This document shows positions 8,327 to 16,727 of a stretch of DNA of 64,000 bases, piece by piece; position 1 is the stretch's first letter; every line of letters begins with the position of its first letter. Position numbers and translations under genes: made by a program. Where the stretch lies: NCBI GenBank assembly GCA_020634415.1, contig JACKBT010000015.1, positions 1 to 64,000 on the forward strand. The letters run 5' to 3'. Origin of the DNA: Ardenticatenaceae bacterium. GTDB lineage: Bacteria > Chloroflexota > Anaerolineae > Promineifilales > Promineifilaceae. Below the pieces are notes generated by a model that was given only the letters and a program-made list of their open reading frames with translations, was not told where the DNA came from and ran no database searches.

Positions 8327-9655
8327 ATGCAAACAAATTGGCTTGAACAAGATGAGAAACATCTGCTGCATCCCCTTCATCATCCCTCAGCCCATCAAGA
8401 CCCCTTGATCATTGAATCGGCCCAAGGAATATGGCTGCGCACCGTAAACGGCCGTGAATACATAGACGGCCTTGCTGGCCTTTGGAACGTCCTCATCGGG
8501 CATGGCAACCAAGAATTAGCCGACGTGGCCCACCGCCAAATGGCCGAAATGGCCTACTGCTCCAACTACATCGGCACAGCCAACCTGCCCGCCATCGAAC
8601 TGGCCCAAAAACTAGCTGGTTTCGCCTACGATAATCTCAACTTCACCTACTTTGCCTCCGGCGGTGCCGAAGCCAACGAGAGTGCCTTCAAAACCGCCCG
8701 CTTCTATTGGAAGCAAATGGGCAAACCAGACAAAGTAAAAGTCATCGCCCGCCAGGATGCCTATCATGGCGTAACCTTAGCCGCCATGAGTGCCACAGGC
8801 ATGACCCCCTATTGGCCCATGTTCGAGCCACGTGTCCCCAACTTCCTGCATATCCCCGCCCCCTATCCCTACCGCTTTGAAGGCGTTATTCGCCCTGGCG
8901 AAACCATCGGCCAAGCTGCCGCCCGCGCCTTAGAAGAAGCCATCCTGCGCGAAGGAGCCGACACCGTTGCCGCCTTCATCGCCGAACCAGTACAGGGCGC
9001 AGGTGGTGTCATCGTCCCCCCCGACGACTATTTTCCCCGCATTCGTGAAATTTGTGATGCCTATGATGTGCTGCTGATTGCTGATGAGGTGATTACCGGA
9101 TTCGGCCGTACTGGTGAATGGTTTGCGCTCAATCGCTACGGCATTCAACCCGACATCATGTCCTTTGCCAAAGGCATTACCAGCGGCTACCTGCCCTTGG
9201 GCGGCATCCAAGTCTCCGACACCATCCGCGAAGTCATTTTGAACGCCCCACCCGCCCAGCGTTGGATGCACGCTTACACCTATTCTGGTCATGCCACTTG
9301 CTGTGCTGTCGCCATCAAAAATATAGAGATTTTGGAGCGGCAAAACCTGGTGGCACAGGCGGCACAAATGGGAGAACGGCTGCAAGCGGGCTTGCAAGGG
9401 TTGATGGATGAGTTTGAATGTGTGGGCAATGTACGCGGTTTAGGTTTGATGTGTGCCATCGAGTTTGTGGCTGACCGCGAAACAAAGACATCCGCGCAAA
9501 TTGCGGGCAAGATTTTACAAAACTGCCTGGATAACGGCCTGTTGACTCGTGTAAAAGGGGAGAGTTTGCTGTTAGCTCCACCGCTGGTTATTGTGGAAGA
9601 GGAAGTTGACCAGATTTTGGCGATTGTGCGGCAGGGAATCGAGAGCGTGCTTTAA
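8327..9655 (+). CDS. Class III PLP-dependent aminotransferase
   Basis: This 442-residue fold-type I aminotransferase belongs to the omega-amino acid:pyruvate / putrescine / beta-alanine group. The PLP-binding lysine is Lys282 in FAKGITSGY. Other family marks are ASGGAEANESA (cofactor phosphate site), AFIAEPVQGAGG, LLIADEVITGFGRTG (Asp contacting the pyridine nitrogen) and YTYSGHATC. A GAGGAG ribosome-binding site precedes the ATG, and a TATAAT lies at 8276-8281. The terminator at 9666 follows. The amino donor cannot be told from sequence. Confidence 0.92.
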   Translation: MQTNWLEQDEKHLLHPLHHPSAHQDPLIIESAQGIWLRTVNGREYIDGLAGLWNVLIGHGNQELADVAHRQMAEMAYCSNYIGTANLPAIELAQKLAGFAYDNLNFTYFASGGAEANESAFKTARFYWKQMGKPDKVKVIARQDAYHGVTLAAMSATGMTPYWPMFEPRVPNFLHIPAPYPYRFEGVIRPGETIGQAAARALEEAILREGADTVAAFIAEPVQGAGGVIVPPDDYFPRIREICDAYDVLLIADEVITGFGRTGEWFALNRYGIQPDIMSFAKGITSGYLPLGGIQVSDTIREVILNAPPAQRWMHAYTYSGHATCCAVAIKNIEILERQNLVAQAAQMGERLQAGLQGLMDEFECVGNVRGLGLMCAIEFVADRETKTSAQIAGKILQNCLDNGLLTRVKGESLLLAPPLVIVEEEVDQILAIVRQGIESVL

Positions 9656-9665
9656 GAGGAACAAA

Positions 9666-9690
9666 AAGAGCCACTGTTGCAGTGGCTCTT
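9666..9690 (+). terminator. Intrinsic terminator of the aminotransferase gene
   Basis: Perfect 11-bp stem AAGAGCCACTG / CAGTGGCTCTT with a 3-base loop, 10 bases after the stop codon. Confidence 0.8.
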
Positions 9691-9693
9691 CTA

Positions 9694-9764
9694 AGCGGGT
9701 AACGGGAATCGAACCCGTCTCAATAGCTTGGGAAGCTACTACATTACCACTATGCTATACCCGC
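9694..9764 (-). tRNA. tRNA-Gly (anticodon CCC)
   Basis: On the minus strand the 71 bases fold as a cloverleaf. The acceptor stem is GCGGGTA/TACCCGC with discriminator T. The D arm contains AGTGGTA, the anticodon loop is TTCCCAA, and the T arm is ACGGG-TTCGATT-CCCGT. The CCA end is not encoded. It reads GGG codons. Confidence 0.95.
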
Positions 9765-9838
9765 ATAGACCCTAATTATATGCCCCTTCGAGGATGGGAG
9801 CAAATGTAGTTTGACTGTGAATTTAGGGCAAAGAAAGG

Positions 9839-9866
9839 TTGTCAAGCTCTTAATTATCCCTATAAT
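9839..9866 (+). promoter_or_regulatory. Promoter of the response-regulator gene
   Basis: TTGTCA (9839-9844), a 16-base spacer and a consensus TATAAT (9861-9866). Transcription should start near 9873, downstream of the in-frame ATG at 9865. That supports the TTG start at 9898. Confidence 0.65.
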
Positions 9867-9897
9867 GGCGATCCCACAATTTTTTAAGGAATGCGAA

Positions 9898-10581
9898 TTG
9901 TCTAAGCAAACGGCCGTAATTCTACTCATTGAAGGAGCGTCCAACAATCAATCTTTTGCCCCTGCCCTGGAAAAAGCAGGCTATCAGATTGAGACGTTTC
10001 ATACAGGTGTCAACGCCCTCAATTGGGCGGTCCAAAACGCACCTGATCTGGTCGTTTTTGATGCCGCCTCCATGCGGTCGAGCGGTTCGCGAAGCTGCCG
10101 CCGCCTGCGGCGGGCACTGGGTGAAGTACCCATTATCCACTGCCGAGCCGAAGACGAGAAAGAAGATGAAACAGCCGAAGCCGATGTCTATCTGGCACAA
10201 CCCTTCACTGCACGAAAACTACTGAATCGCATTCGCGCCCTGCTGCCAGCGGATGATATGAAAGAGGAAGTTGTCCGTTGTGGCTGCATCACCATCTACC
10301 GCGAAAAACGCTCGGTGGAAGTGAATGGACAGGGAGAACAGCAGCTAACCCCCAAACAAGCCCAACTGCTCGAAGAGTTTGTGCGCCACCCCAACCAGAT
10401 AGTGTCTCGGCGGCAGCTTATGCAAAATGTGTGGAGTACTGACTATATTGGCGATACGCGCACCCTGGATGTACACATCCGTTGGGTGCGGGAAATTATT
10501 GAGGAAAACCCGGCCAAACCACAATTACTAAGAACGGTACGCGGCAAAGGGTACATCTTCAACATGATGCCGACAGACTAA
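9898..10581 (+). CDS. OmpR-type response regulator with degenerate receiver
   Basis: The protein (227 residues from TTG 9898, preceded by AAGGA at 7 bases) has an N-terminal receiver-like domain (1-120) and a C-terminal winged helix (130-225). The winged helix carries the family blocks LTPKQAQLLEEF, SRRQLMQNVW, TRTLDVHIRWVR and LRTVRGKGYIF. The receiver is abnormal. The acidic pair after beta-1 is replaced (LLIEGAS), the conserved Lys is Gln (AQPF), and the Thr/Ser switch position is Cys (IIHC). The phospho-acceptor-like Asp in VVFDAAS is retained. It probably does not use standard Mg-dependent phosphotransfer. There is no histidine kinase next to it. Confidence 0.88.
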   Translation: MSKQTAVILLIEGASNNQSFAPALEKAGYQIETFHTGVNALNWAVQNAPDLVVFDAASMRSSGSRSCRRLRRALGEVPIIHCRAEDEKEDETAEADVYLAQPFTARKLLNRIRALLPADDMKEEVVRCGCITIYREKRSVEVNGQGEQQLTPKQAQLLEEFVRHPNQIVSRRQLMQNVWSTDYIGDTRTLDVHIRWVREIIEENPAKPQLLRTVRGKGYIFNMMPTD

Positions 10582-10609
10582 AAAAGCACCTTTTCTAAGG
10601 TGCTTTTTT
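10581..10609. terminator. Bidirectional terminator between the regulator and rpsT
   Basis: 12-bp stem AAAAAGCACCTT / AAGGTGCTTTTT with loop TTCT, A-run before and T-run after. It starts at the regulator's stop codon and also lies downstream of rpsT on the other strand. Confidence 0.9.
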
Positions 10610-10636
10610 AATTCATTCGATGTCTGTGCGTCTGTT

Positions 10637-10906
10637 TTATGCTTTGCGAGCCGCTGCTATCGCCGCCATCAACCGACCTTTGCGACGAGCCGCATTCTTG
10701 GGATGCAGCACCTTCTTGCGAGCGGCTTTGTCGAGTTTGCTGTAGGCTTGCTTGGCAGCTTCTTCAGCTTCATCTAACTTGCCTTCAGAAATGAGGGTGC
10801 GTACTCGTTTAACATATGTACGAGAACCGGAAATATAGTGCCGATTGCGGACGGTTCTTTTTTCGGTTTGCCGAATGCGTTTCTTGGCAGATTCTGTATT
10901 AGCCAA
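10637..10906 (-). CDS. rpsT: 30S ribosomal protein S20
   Basis: The 89-residue, strongly basic, all-helical protein has the S20 pattern: MANTESAKKRIRQTEKR at the start, a KAARKKVLHPKNAARRKGRL block, and an Ala/Lys-rich end. S20 binds 16S rRNA in the body of the small subunit. GGAGGATCAC precedes the ATG. It stands alone, as it does in most bacteria, and contains no CGGCCG motif. Confidence 0.97.
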   Translation of the reverse strand: MANTESAKKRIRQTEKRTVRNRHYISGSRTYVKRVRTLISEGKLDEAEEAAKQAYSKLDKAARKKVLHPKNAARRKGRLMAAIAAARKA

Positions 10907-10966
10907 TGTGATCCTCCATCATTTTTATGGGTGCTTTTTCTTGCTGTCAGGACAGTTAACAGACGT

Positions 10967-10994
10967 AAAAAAAGCCTCAGCCTGATTTTAAGGC
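10967..10994 (-). terminator. Possible terminator after the SLC13 permease gene
   Basis: On the minus strand a short GCCT...AGGC hairpin (with a competing AGGC) is followed by seven T. The stem is short, so the call is tentative. Confidence 0.4.
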
Positions 10995-11055
10995 GTGAGA
11001 GCCAGCGGGATAATAACATAAACTCGACATAGTGACAAATAGAAAAAACACCATG

Positions 11056-13422
11056 TTACAAAGGCCATACCAACGGCAGGACGATCAACATCACCACAAA
11101 CGTGATAACTGTTAAAGGGATACCTAGCCGCAGATAGTCTTGAGAGCTGTAGCCTCCCGGCCCCATCACCAAAACATTCACGGGGTGCGCTGATGGTCTC
11201 AAGAAACTGGCAGAGGCAGCAATTGTTATGATCATCATCAAGGCATAGGGCGATATACCGAAACGGCTGGCTGCTGCCAGAGCAATGGGCGACAACAAGA
11301 GGGGGACGACGGCATTGGACATGTATTGGGAAGCAGCCATGGTTAGGGCAAACAAAGCTATCATAATGCCCCATGTGCCACCTGTATCGGCAACGGCCGT
11401 TAATCCACCCACCAAATAGTCGGCCGCACCACTCTGTTGCAGTGCACGGCTTAGAGGCAGCATCCCTGCCAGCAAGAAAATCACCCGCCAATCAATCTGC
11501 CGATACATCTCCTCCATCCGCAGACAGCCACTCAAAACCATTAATCCCGCCCCGGCTACGGCCGCAATAGAAATTGGCAGCCACCCAATAAACGCAGCCA
11601 CAAACACACCCACTGTCATAACCACCGCGAGAGAAGCTTTCTGGCGGCGGGGCGCTTCCGTCGCTTCTTCACCTAACACCAAAAAATCGGATTCACGGCT
11701 TAGTAAGTTGATCTTTTCTCGTGAGCCATACAGTAAGAAAGCATCACCAGAACTCAGCCGCATGTTGGCTAAATCGGAGCGAAAAATACGGCCGTTACGC
11801 CAAATTGCCAACACACTCAAGCCATATCTTTCGCGGAAATGAAGATCGCGCAGACTCTTATTCAGCAGCGTGGTGTGCGGTGAAAGCACCACTTCCACCA
11901 ACCCCGCCATTTCCGATTCCAATTCCACCTGTTCTGGCTGTAAATGGCGTTTAATGACAAGCCCTTGCAGGCCGCGTAAAACCGTCAGTTCCTCTGGTTT
12001 GCCCTCCACCAAAAGCCTATCGCCTGCCTGCAAAACCGTATCTGGCGAAGGGGCCAGACTCGTCTTTTCATCCTGAATAATGCCCAAAACCACCAAGCCA
12101 AACAGCTCACCCAAATGGCTTTGGGCCAATGACTGGCCGACCAGAGATGAGTTAGCCGGGATATGAATAATAAGCAGCCGCTCATAGATGTGATAGTTAA
12201 CGGCCGTTTCCGACTCCGCCACAAACACATTCAATCCACCCGCAAAACGAGGCTGCAGCCGCGCCGCTAACAGCTCCGCCCGATTACCTTGCAGCAGCAG
12301 CTTATCCCCCGCCCCCAGCGCCACACGCTGCAACGCCGTGCGGTGAATTTCACCCTGGCGGCGAATAGCCAGCACATTAAAATGATAATGGCGGCGCATG
12401 TCCAAATCCGCAATCGTCTGACCGATCAGCGGCGAATCAGCATGAATTCTTAACTCAGCCAGCCCCGTTTCCGGCGAAAAAAGCTCCATCGTCCCCTGAT
12501 CACTTTCCCCCACCACAAAATAGGGCCTTTCACTCACCTCTTGCAGGCGATCCAACCGACCCAAAACCAATAACTGATCGCCGCCCTCCAAAATCGTATC
12601 CGGCTCCACAGCCATATGCTTCCGCCCCCGACGCTGCAACCCCAAAATCGTCAAATCCAAAGCCTGCCCAATACGACAATCCGCCAGCCGCTTGCCAGCC
12701 AGCGGACTGTCATCAGGCAGCATGATGAGAGCCAAATTTTCCGTCAAACCATAAAACTCGCGGGCCTCCTCTCGGTCAAAAGGATGGCCCGCCAACTCCT
12801 GCACCGGATAACGTTCGGGTAAAAGGCGACGGCCCGCCACAATCATAAACAGGATAACTGCCAGAACCACTGCTAACCCCACAGGGGCAAAATCAAAAAG
12901 CTGAAAGGGTTCCAGCCCAGCCTGGCGCAAGGCATCACTCACCAGCAGGTTAGCTGGACTGCCCACCAACGTAAGAAGCCCCCCCAACAAACAGCCCACA
13001 GCCAGGGGCAGCAGCAGTTTCGAGGGCGGCAGTTTGGCCTGCCGTGCCGCCGTGCGCACAATAGGCAGCAGCAAAGTAGCGGCTGCGATATTAGTCATGA
13101 AAGTGGAGAGGAAAACGGCCGTTCCCATCACCCCCAACACCAGCCAAACCTCCCCTCGCCCCGCCAAACGCAGCATCTGACGGCCAATAACATGCACCAC
13201 CCCCGTTCCCGCCAACCCCGCACTCAACACAAACATCGCCCCCACCGTCACCACCGCCGGATTGCCAAAACCAGAAAGTGCCTCAACCGGTGTCACCAAA
13301 CCCGCCAACACCAAACTCACTAGCACCAGCAAAGCCACCAAATCCCCCCGCACACGCTCCGAAACAAAAAAAATAACCGCCACCAGCAAAAAAGCCAGCG
13401 TCACCATAATAGATTGTGTCAT
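11056..13422 (-). CDS. SLC13-family anion permease with four RCK-C (TrkA-C) domains
   Basis: The long permease (788 residues from ATG 13422; a TTG at 13428 is also possible) has the DASS/SLC13 fold split around a large cytoplasmic block. Helices occupy about 1-195 and 590-788. The middle contains four tandem TrkA-C/RCK-C repeats of 75-85 residues, recognised by the pattern h-x-x-x-S-x-L-x-G-x-(S/T)-(L/I)-x-D...G-D-x-L-h-h-x-G. Relatives such as SAC1-like SLT proteins usually carry two and move sulfate with Na+. It is the third gene of a minus-strand unit after SulP and the GlpX-like gene. Sulfate is the inferred substrate. Confidence 0.88.
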   Translation of the reverse strand: MTQSIMVTLAFLLVAVIFFVSERVRGDLVALLVLVSLVLAGLVTPVEALSGFGNPAVVTVGAMFVLSAGLAGTGVVHVIGRQMLRLAGRGEVWLVLGVMGTAVFLSTFMTNIAAATLLLPIVRTAARQAKLPPSKLLLPLAVGCLLGGLLTLVGSPANLLVSDALRQAGLEPFQLFDFAPVGLAVVLAVILFMIVAGRRLLPERYPVQELAGHPFDREEAREFYGLTENLALIMLPDDSPLAGKRLADCRIGQALDLTILGLQRRGRKHMAVEPDTILEGGDQLLVLGRLDRLQEVSERPYFVVGESDQGTMELFSPETGLAELRIHADSPLIGQTIADLDMRRHYHFNVLAIRRQGEIHRTALQRVALGAGDKLLLQGNRAELLAARLQPRFAGGLNVFVAESETAVNYHIYERLLIIHIPANSSLVGQSLAQSHLGELFGLVVLGIIQDEKTSLAPSPDTVLQAGDRLLVEGKPEELTVLRGLQGLVIKRHLQPEQVELESEMAGLVEVVLSPHTTLLNKSLRDLHFRERYGLSVLAIWRNGRIFRSDLANMRLSSGDAFLLYGSREKINLLSRESDFLVLGEEATEAPRRQKASLAVVMTVGVFVAAFIGWLPISIAAVAGAGLMVLSGCLRMEEMYRQIDWRVIFLLAGMLPLSRALQQSGAADYLVGGLTAVADTGGTWGIMIALFALTMAASQYMSNAVVPLLLSPIALAAASRFGISPYALMMIITIAASASFLRPSAHPVNVLVMGPGGYSSQDYLRLGIPLTVITFVVMLIVLPLVWPL

Positions 13423-13444
13423 TGCCAAATAGTCGTCCAGAAAT

Positions 13445-13471
13445 GAAGTAATTGAGTAATTTGGTAATTAC
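13445..13471. repeat. 8-base tandem array (AGTAATTG type)
   Basis: Units AGTAATTG, AGTAATTT and GGTAATTACC fill the spacer between the SLC13 and GlpX-like genes. They are related to the TAATTACG arrays at 19918, 20929, 32650, 51590 and 52294. Confidence 0.6.
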
Positions 13472-13473
13472 CG

Positions 13474-14442
13474 CTACACCCGCGCTGCATGTTCCGCATA
13501 AATAAAGCGGCGCGTCCCCGTTTCCGCCCGCAGCAAAAGCGAATGCGTCTCCGCAAACATGCCATGAAAATTAATCCCATTCAGCAGCTTGCTATCTGTA
13601 ATACCCGTCACACTAAAAAAAATGCGGTCACTCCGAATAATCTCATCACTCGTCATAATCAACTTCTGATCCAGCCCCGCCGCCTGAATATCGTGCTTCT
13701 CGGCCTCACTTTGCGGCGACAAACGAGCCAGCATCTTGCCACCCAAAGCCTTCACCGCACAAGCCGCAATAACCCCTTGCGAGGCCCCGCCAATCCCCAT
13801 CAGCACATCTACACCCGTTCCCGGAATCGCAGCAACTAAGGCCCCCTCGGCATCTCCATCCTGGCGCAGCAAAATACGTGCTCCCGTCGCCCGAATCTCC
13901 TGAATCAGATCGGCATGACGCGGCCTATCCAGCACAGTAACCGTAATATCCTGAACCGCCTTTTTCTTAACCCGCGCAATCAGCGCCAACGTCCAGGCAG
14001 CAGGCGCATCCATACACTCCGGCACCAAAGCTTCCGCCGCCTCGCGGTCTACCACAATTTTGTCCATGTAAACGGCCGATACCGGCGACCACATCGTCCC
14101 CCGCGGGGCCACACCTACCACCGACACCGCCCCTGGATGCCCCCGAATCAGCAGGCGCGTCCCATCAATCGGATCAACAATCACATCCACCTCAGGCCCA
14201 TCCCCCGTACCCACATGCTGGCGGCTGCACAAAGGTGAATCATCACCCAAAGGCGAATCCTCACCCAAAACAATATACCCATCAATATCCAGCGTATCCA
14301 AAGCCGCCTTCATCGCCATCGTCGCCGAGCGATGAGCCGCCTCATAATTGCCAGAACCAACCCAGCGCCCAGCCGCCAGCGCCGTCGTCTCCGTTACCCG
14401 TACCAAATCCAGACCAAAATTTCGCCAGGGAATATCCATCAT
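13474..14442 (-). CDS. GlpX-like (class II FBPase family) phosphatase with altered metal site
   Basis: The 322-residue protein aligns end to end with GlpX: RVTETTALAAGRWVG at the start, VDPIDGT, KPRH-like LDRPRHADLI, GIGGASQGV, and SVTGITDSKLL near the end. Comparing with recalled E. coli GlpX, Glu57 and Asp85 are kept. Asp33 appears as His (in EAAHRSA), Glu88 as Asp (DPIDGT), and Glu213 as Gln (GGASQG for GGAPEG). The E-G-E-x-D-E-A-P-M-L block is rewritten as GEDSPLGDDSPL. Authentic fructose-1,6-bisphosphatase activity is therefore doubtful. It lies 13 bases after the SulP gene and before the SLC13 gene, so a phosphatase job tied to sulfate metabolism (for example on PAP) is a possible inference. 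Confidence 0.85.
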   Translation of the reverse strand: MMDIPWRNFGLDLVRVTETTALAAGRWVGSGNYEAAHRSATMAMKAALDTLDIDGYIVLGEDSPLGDDSPLCSRQHVGTGDGPEVDVIVDPIDGTRLLIRGHPGAVSVVGVAPRGTMWSPVSAVYMDKIVVDREAAEALVPECMDAPAAWTLALIARVKKKAVQDITVTVLDRPRHADLIQEIRATGARILLRQDGDAEGALVAAIPGTGVDVLMGIGGASQGVIAACAVKALGGKMLARLSPQSEAEKHDIQAAGLDQKLIMTSDEIIRSDRIFFSVTGITDSKLLNGINFHGMFAETHSLLLRAETGTRRFIYAEHAARV

Positions 14443-14455
14443 CCTTCTCTCCCAT

Positions 14456-16606
14456 TCAATCTATGGCTTCTAACAAACCCTCCGCTTCCCACGCCAACAT
14501 CCCCCCACGCAAAATCATCACATTAAAAATACCCATTTGCCGCAAAGCATAAGCCGCCCGGCGGCTGCGACGACCGCTGCGACACACAAACACAATATCC
14601 CGATCATTGGGAAAGTGCACATTCTCAGAAAGAATAGTCGGCAGCGGCTCCAGACGCGCTTCCGGCAGATGGCCCCGCCCAAATTCACGCGGTTCACGCA
14701 CATCCACCACCAGCGGCGGCTTTTCTGCGGCCCCATTGTGCAGCCTTTCCCACAGCTTCAAAGGCGTAATATCCACCACACTATCCTGCGGAATATCTTG
14801 CAGCAGCGGTATATCGCTGATGGCTACCCGTTTGGGCAAATTTTGGCACTCCTTAAAAGCCCGAATAGGACATTCATAAATACACACAGCCGGGTCAATC
14901 ACCCGATAAAACAAGTGGCTAATCGCCTCATCCTCAGGCAAAAATTTAGCACTGCCCAAATGCTCATCAAACCCCGTCGCTTCAAACACCTTCTGCACCC
15001 GGTAATTTACCCGCACCATAAACATATCCCCGCCCCGATCCTGGCATACACGAATGATGTTTTCCAACATATGCACACCGCTAAAATCGCAGTGGTTCAC
15101 ATTATGCATCCGAATCAGCAAATAACGTTGATCTGGGTATGCTTCCAGATGCGCCAATATGTTCTCCTCAATATGGCTCACAGCCCCAAAATAGAGGTCT
15201 CCCTGTATTTCAATCACAGCCAGTTGGGGGCAATGGGGCTTATCGGGCTGATAGGTGAAATGTTTGAAGTCCATATCGGGCAGCACAGCCTGCACGCGAG
15301 GATTGCTAGTGCGCATAATGTAAAGGCCAAACGAGAACAGCAGACCAATCAAAACCGAAAACTCAATTTTCAAAAAGAGTGTGCCCAAAAAGGTGACTAA
15401 CATGATAATGCCATCGCCGGGTGTGCCACGCCAAATACGGCCGATTTCCTCCACGTTAATCATGCCATAAGCCACAATAATCAAAACACCTGCCAAAGCC
15501 GCTGTTGGCAAAAAAGCAGCGGCAGGGGCCAGGATGAACATCGCAATCAGGACAAAAATACTGGAAAAAATGGCCGCAATGGGTGTTTTAGCCCCGGCCT
15601 TCAAATTAACGGCCGCTCGTGAAAAAGAAGATGCAACCGGATAACCAGAAAAAAATCCGCAAAAAATATTCGCCAACCCTTGCCCCACAAACTCCTGGTT
15701 ACTATCCAACCGCTGGCCCGTCTGCGAGGCAATGGAGCGGGCAATGGCCGATGTTTGCACCAAGCCAATCGCACCTATCGCCAAGGCTCCTGTAGAAAGC
15801 GTGGCTATTAGATTCAAGTCAAACAAGGGCAAACGGGCGATGGGCGGCAAATTTTGGGGCAACTGCCCAATAACAGAAACACCCTGTTGATCCAAATGGA
15901 ACATATAAACAGCACCCGTCGCCAAGATCATGCTAATAACGGCCGCTGGCAGACGCGGACTGAGGCGGCGGCACAAAATCAGTACAAAGATCGTACCAAT
16001 GCCAATAACGGCCGTTGCCATATGCACCTCCCCCAACGTCGTCACAAACCCATAAGCCGCTTCCAAAATATTACTCGTCGGAAAATCCGTCCCCAACAAA
16101 GGCCCAATCTGCTTGATAGCAATTAAAATACCTGCCCCACTAGAAAAACCCACCACCACCGAATGAGAAACAAAATTAACCAAAACCCCCAACCGCGCCA
16201 GCCCCAACAAAAGCTGAAACACACCCGCCATCACCGCCATCAACCCCGCCGCCAAAATAAACTGCTCCTCACCAATCACCGCCATGCTGGGCAACGCCGA
16301 TAAAACGAGCAGCGAAATGGCATTGGCCGGCCCCGTATGGCTTTGGTCCGACGACCCCCACAAAGCCCCCACAATGGCCCCCACAATCGTGGCATACAGC
16401 CCCATCTTGGGCGGCAAATCAGCAATCAAAGTAAAAGCAATCGCCTGAGGCAAGGCAATAACCGCCACGGTGATACCGGCAATCACATCAGCTCGCAGGT
16501 TTACTTTATCATAGCCGCGAATAACGCGAGACGGCCGTTGCAAATAAAAAATTGCAGGTTTAAGAGCAGCAAGAATATCTACTCTAGAAGTTAGTTGGGC
16601 AAACAT
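14456..16606 (-). CDS. SulP-family anion transporter with STAS and rhodanese domains
   Basis: The protein (716 residues) starts at ATG 16606, which has GGAGG seven bases upstream; the longer frame to 16639 has none. It has a SulP transporter core of 10-14 helices (about 30-420), a STAS domain (about 445-555, with the H-N-V-N-H-C-D-F-S-G-V helix start), and a linker with several Cys (IYECPIRAFKEC). A rhodanese domain (about 610-710) with the active loop CRSGRRSRR ends the protein. SulP proteins move sulfate or bicarbonate; the rhodanese fusion favours sulfur. It is first in the unit with the GlpX-like and SLC13 genes. Confidence 0.92.
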   Translation of the reverse strand: MFAQLTSRVDILAALKPAIFYLQRPSRVIRGYDKVNLRADVIAGITVAVIALPQAIAFTLIADLPPKMGLYATIVGAIVGALWGSSDQSHTGPANAISLLVLSALPSMAVIGEEQFILAAGLMAVMAGVFQLLLGLARLGVLVNFVSHSVVVGFSSGAGILIAIKQIGPLLGTDFPTSNILEAAYGFVTTLGEVHMATAVIGIGTIFVLILCRRLSPRLPAAVISMILATGAVYMFHLDQQGVSVIGQLPQNLPPIARLPLFDLNLIATLSTGALAIGAIGLVQTSAIARSIASQTGQRLDSNQEFVGQGLANIFCGFFSGYPVASSFSRAAVNLKAGAKTPIAAIFSSIFVLIAMFILAPAAAFLPTAALAGVLIIVAYGMINVEEIGRIWRGTPGDGIIMLVTFLGTLFLKIEFSVLIGLLFSFGLYIMRTSNPRVQAVLPDMDFKHFTYQPDKPHCPQLAVIEIQGDLYFGAVSHIEENILAHLEAYPDQRYLLIRMHNVNHCDFSGVHMLENIIRVCQDRGGDMFMVRVNYRVQKVFEATGFDEHLGSAKFLPEDEAISHLFYRVIDPAVCIYECPIRAFKECQNLPKRVAISDIPLLQDIPQDSVVDITPLKLWERLHNGAAEKPPLVVDVREPREFGRGHLPEARLEPLPTILSENVHFPNDRDIVFVCRSGRRSRRAAYALRQMGIFNVMILRGGMLAWEAEGLLEAID

Positions 16607-16727
16607 GTGGATGCCTCCGTGAGAGTGGCACGGTGACAAGTTAGAAAGGTGACAAACCTGCCACCGTCTGGTGTATTACGCCATTGCTAAGTAGGGAGTT
16701 TACGCCGATGAAAAACGGCCGTCAAGC

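Noticed and set aside
9694..9764. Integration site at the tRNA-Gly gene
   Set aside because: No duplicated tRNA 3' end, integrase or change in composition next to it.
13474..14442. Plain annotation as fructose-1,6-bisphosphatase GlpX
   Set aside because: Overall match is good, but three of five metal ligands recalled for E. coli GlpX are changed, so the activity should not be assumed.
14537..15400. 287-codon plus-strand frame inside the SulP gene
   Set aside because: His/Gln/Arg-rich antisense shadow; SulP, STAS and rhodanese motifs are on the other strand.
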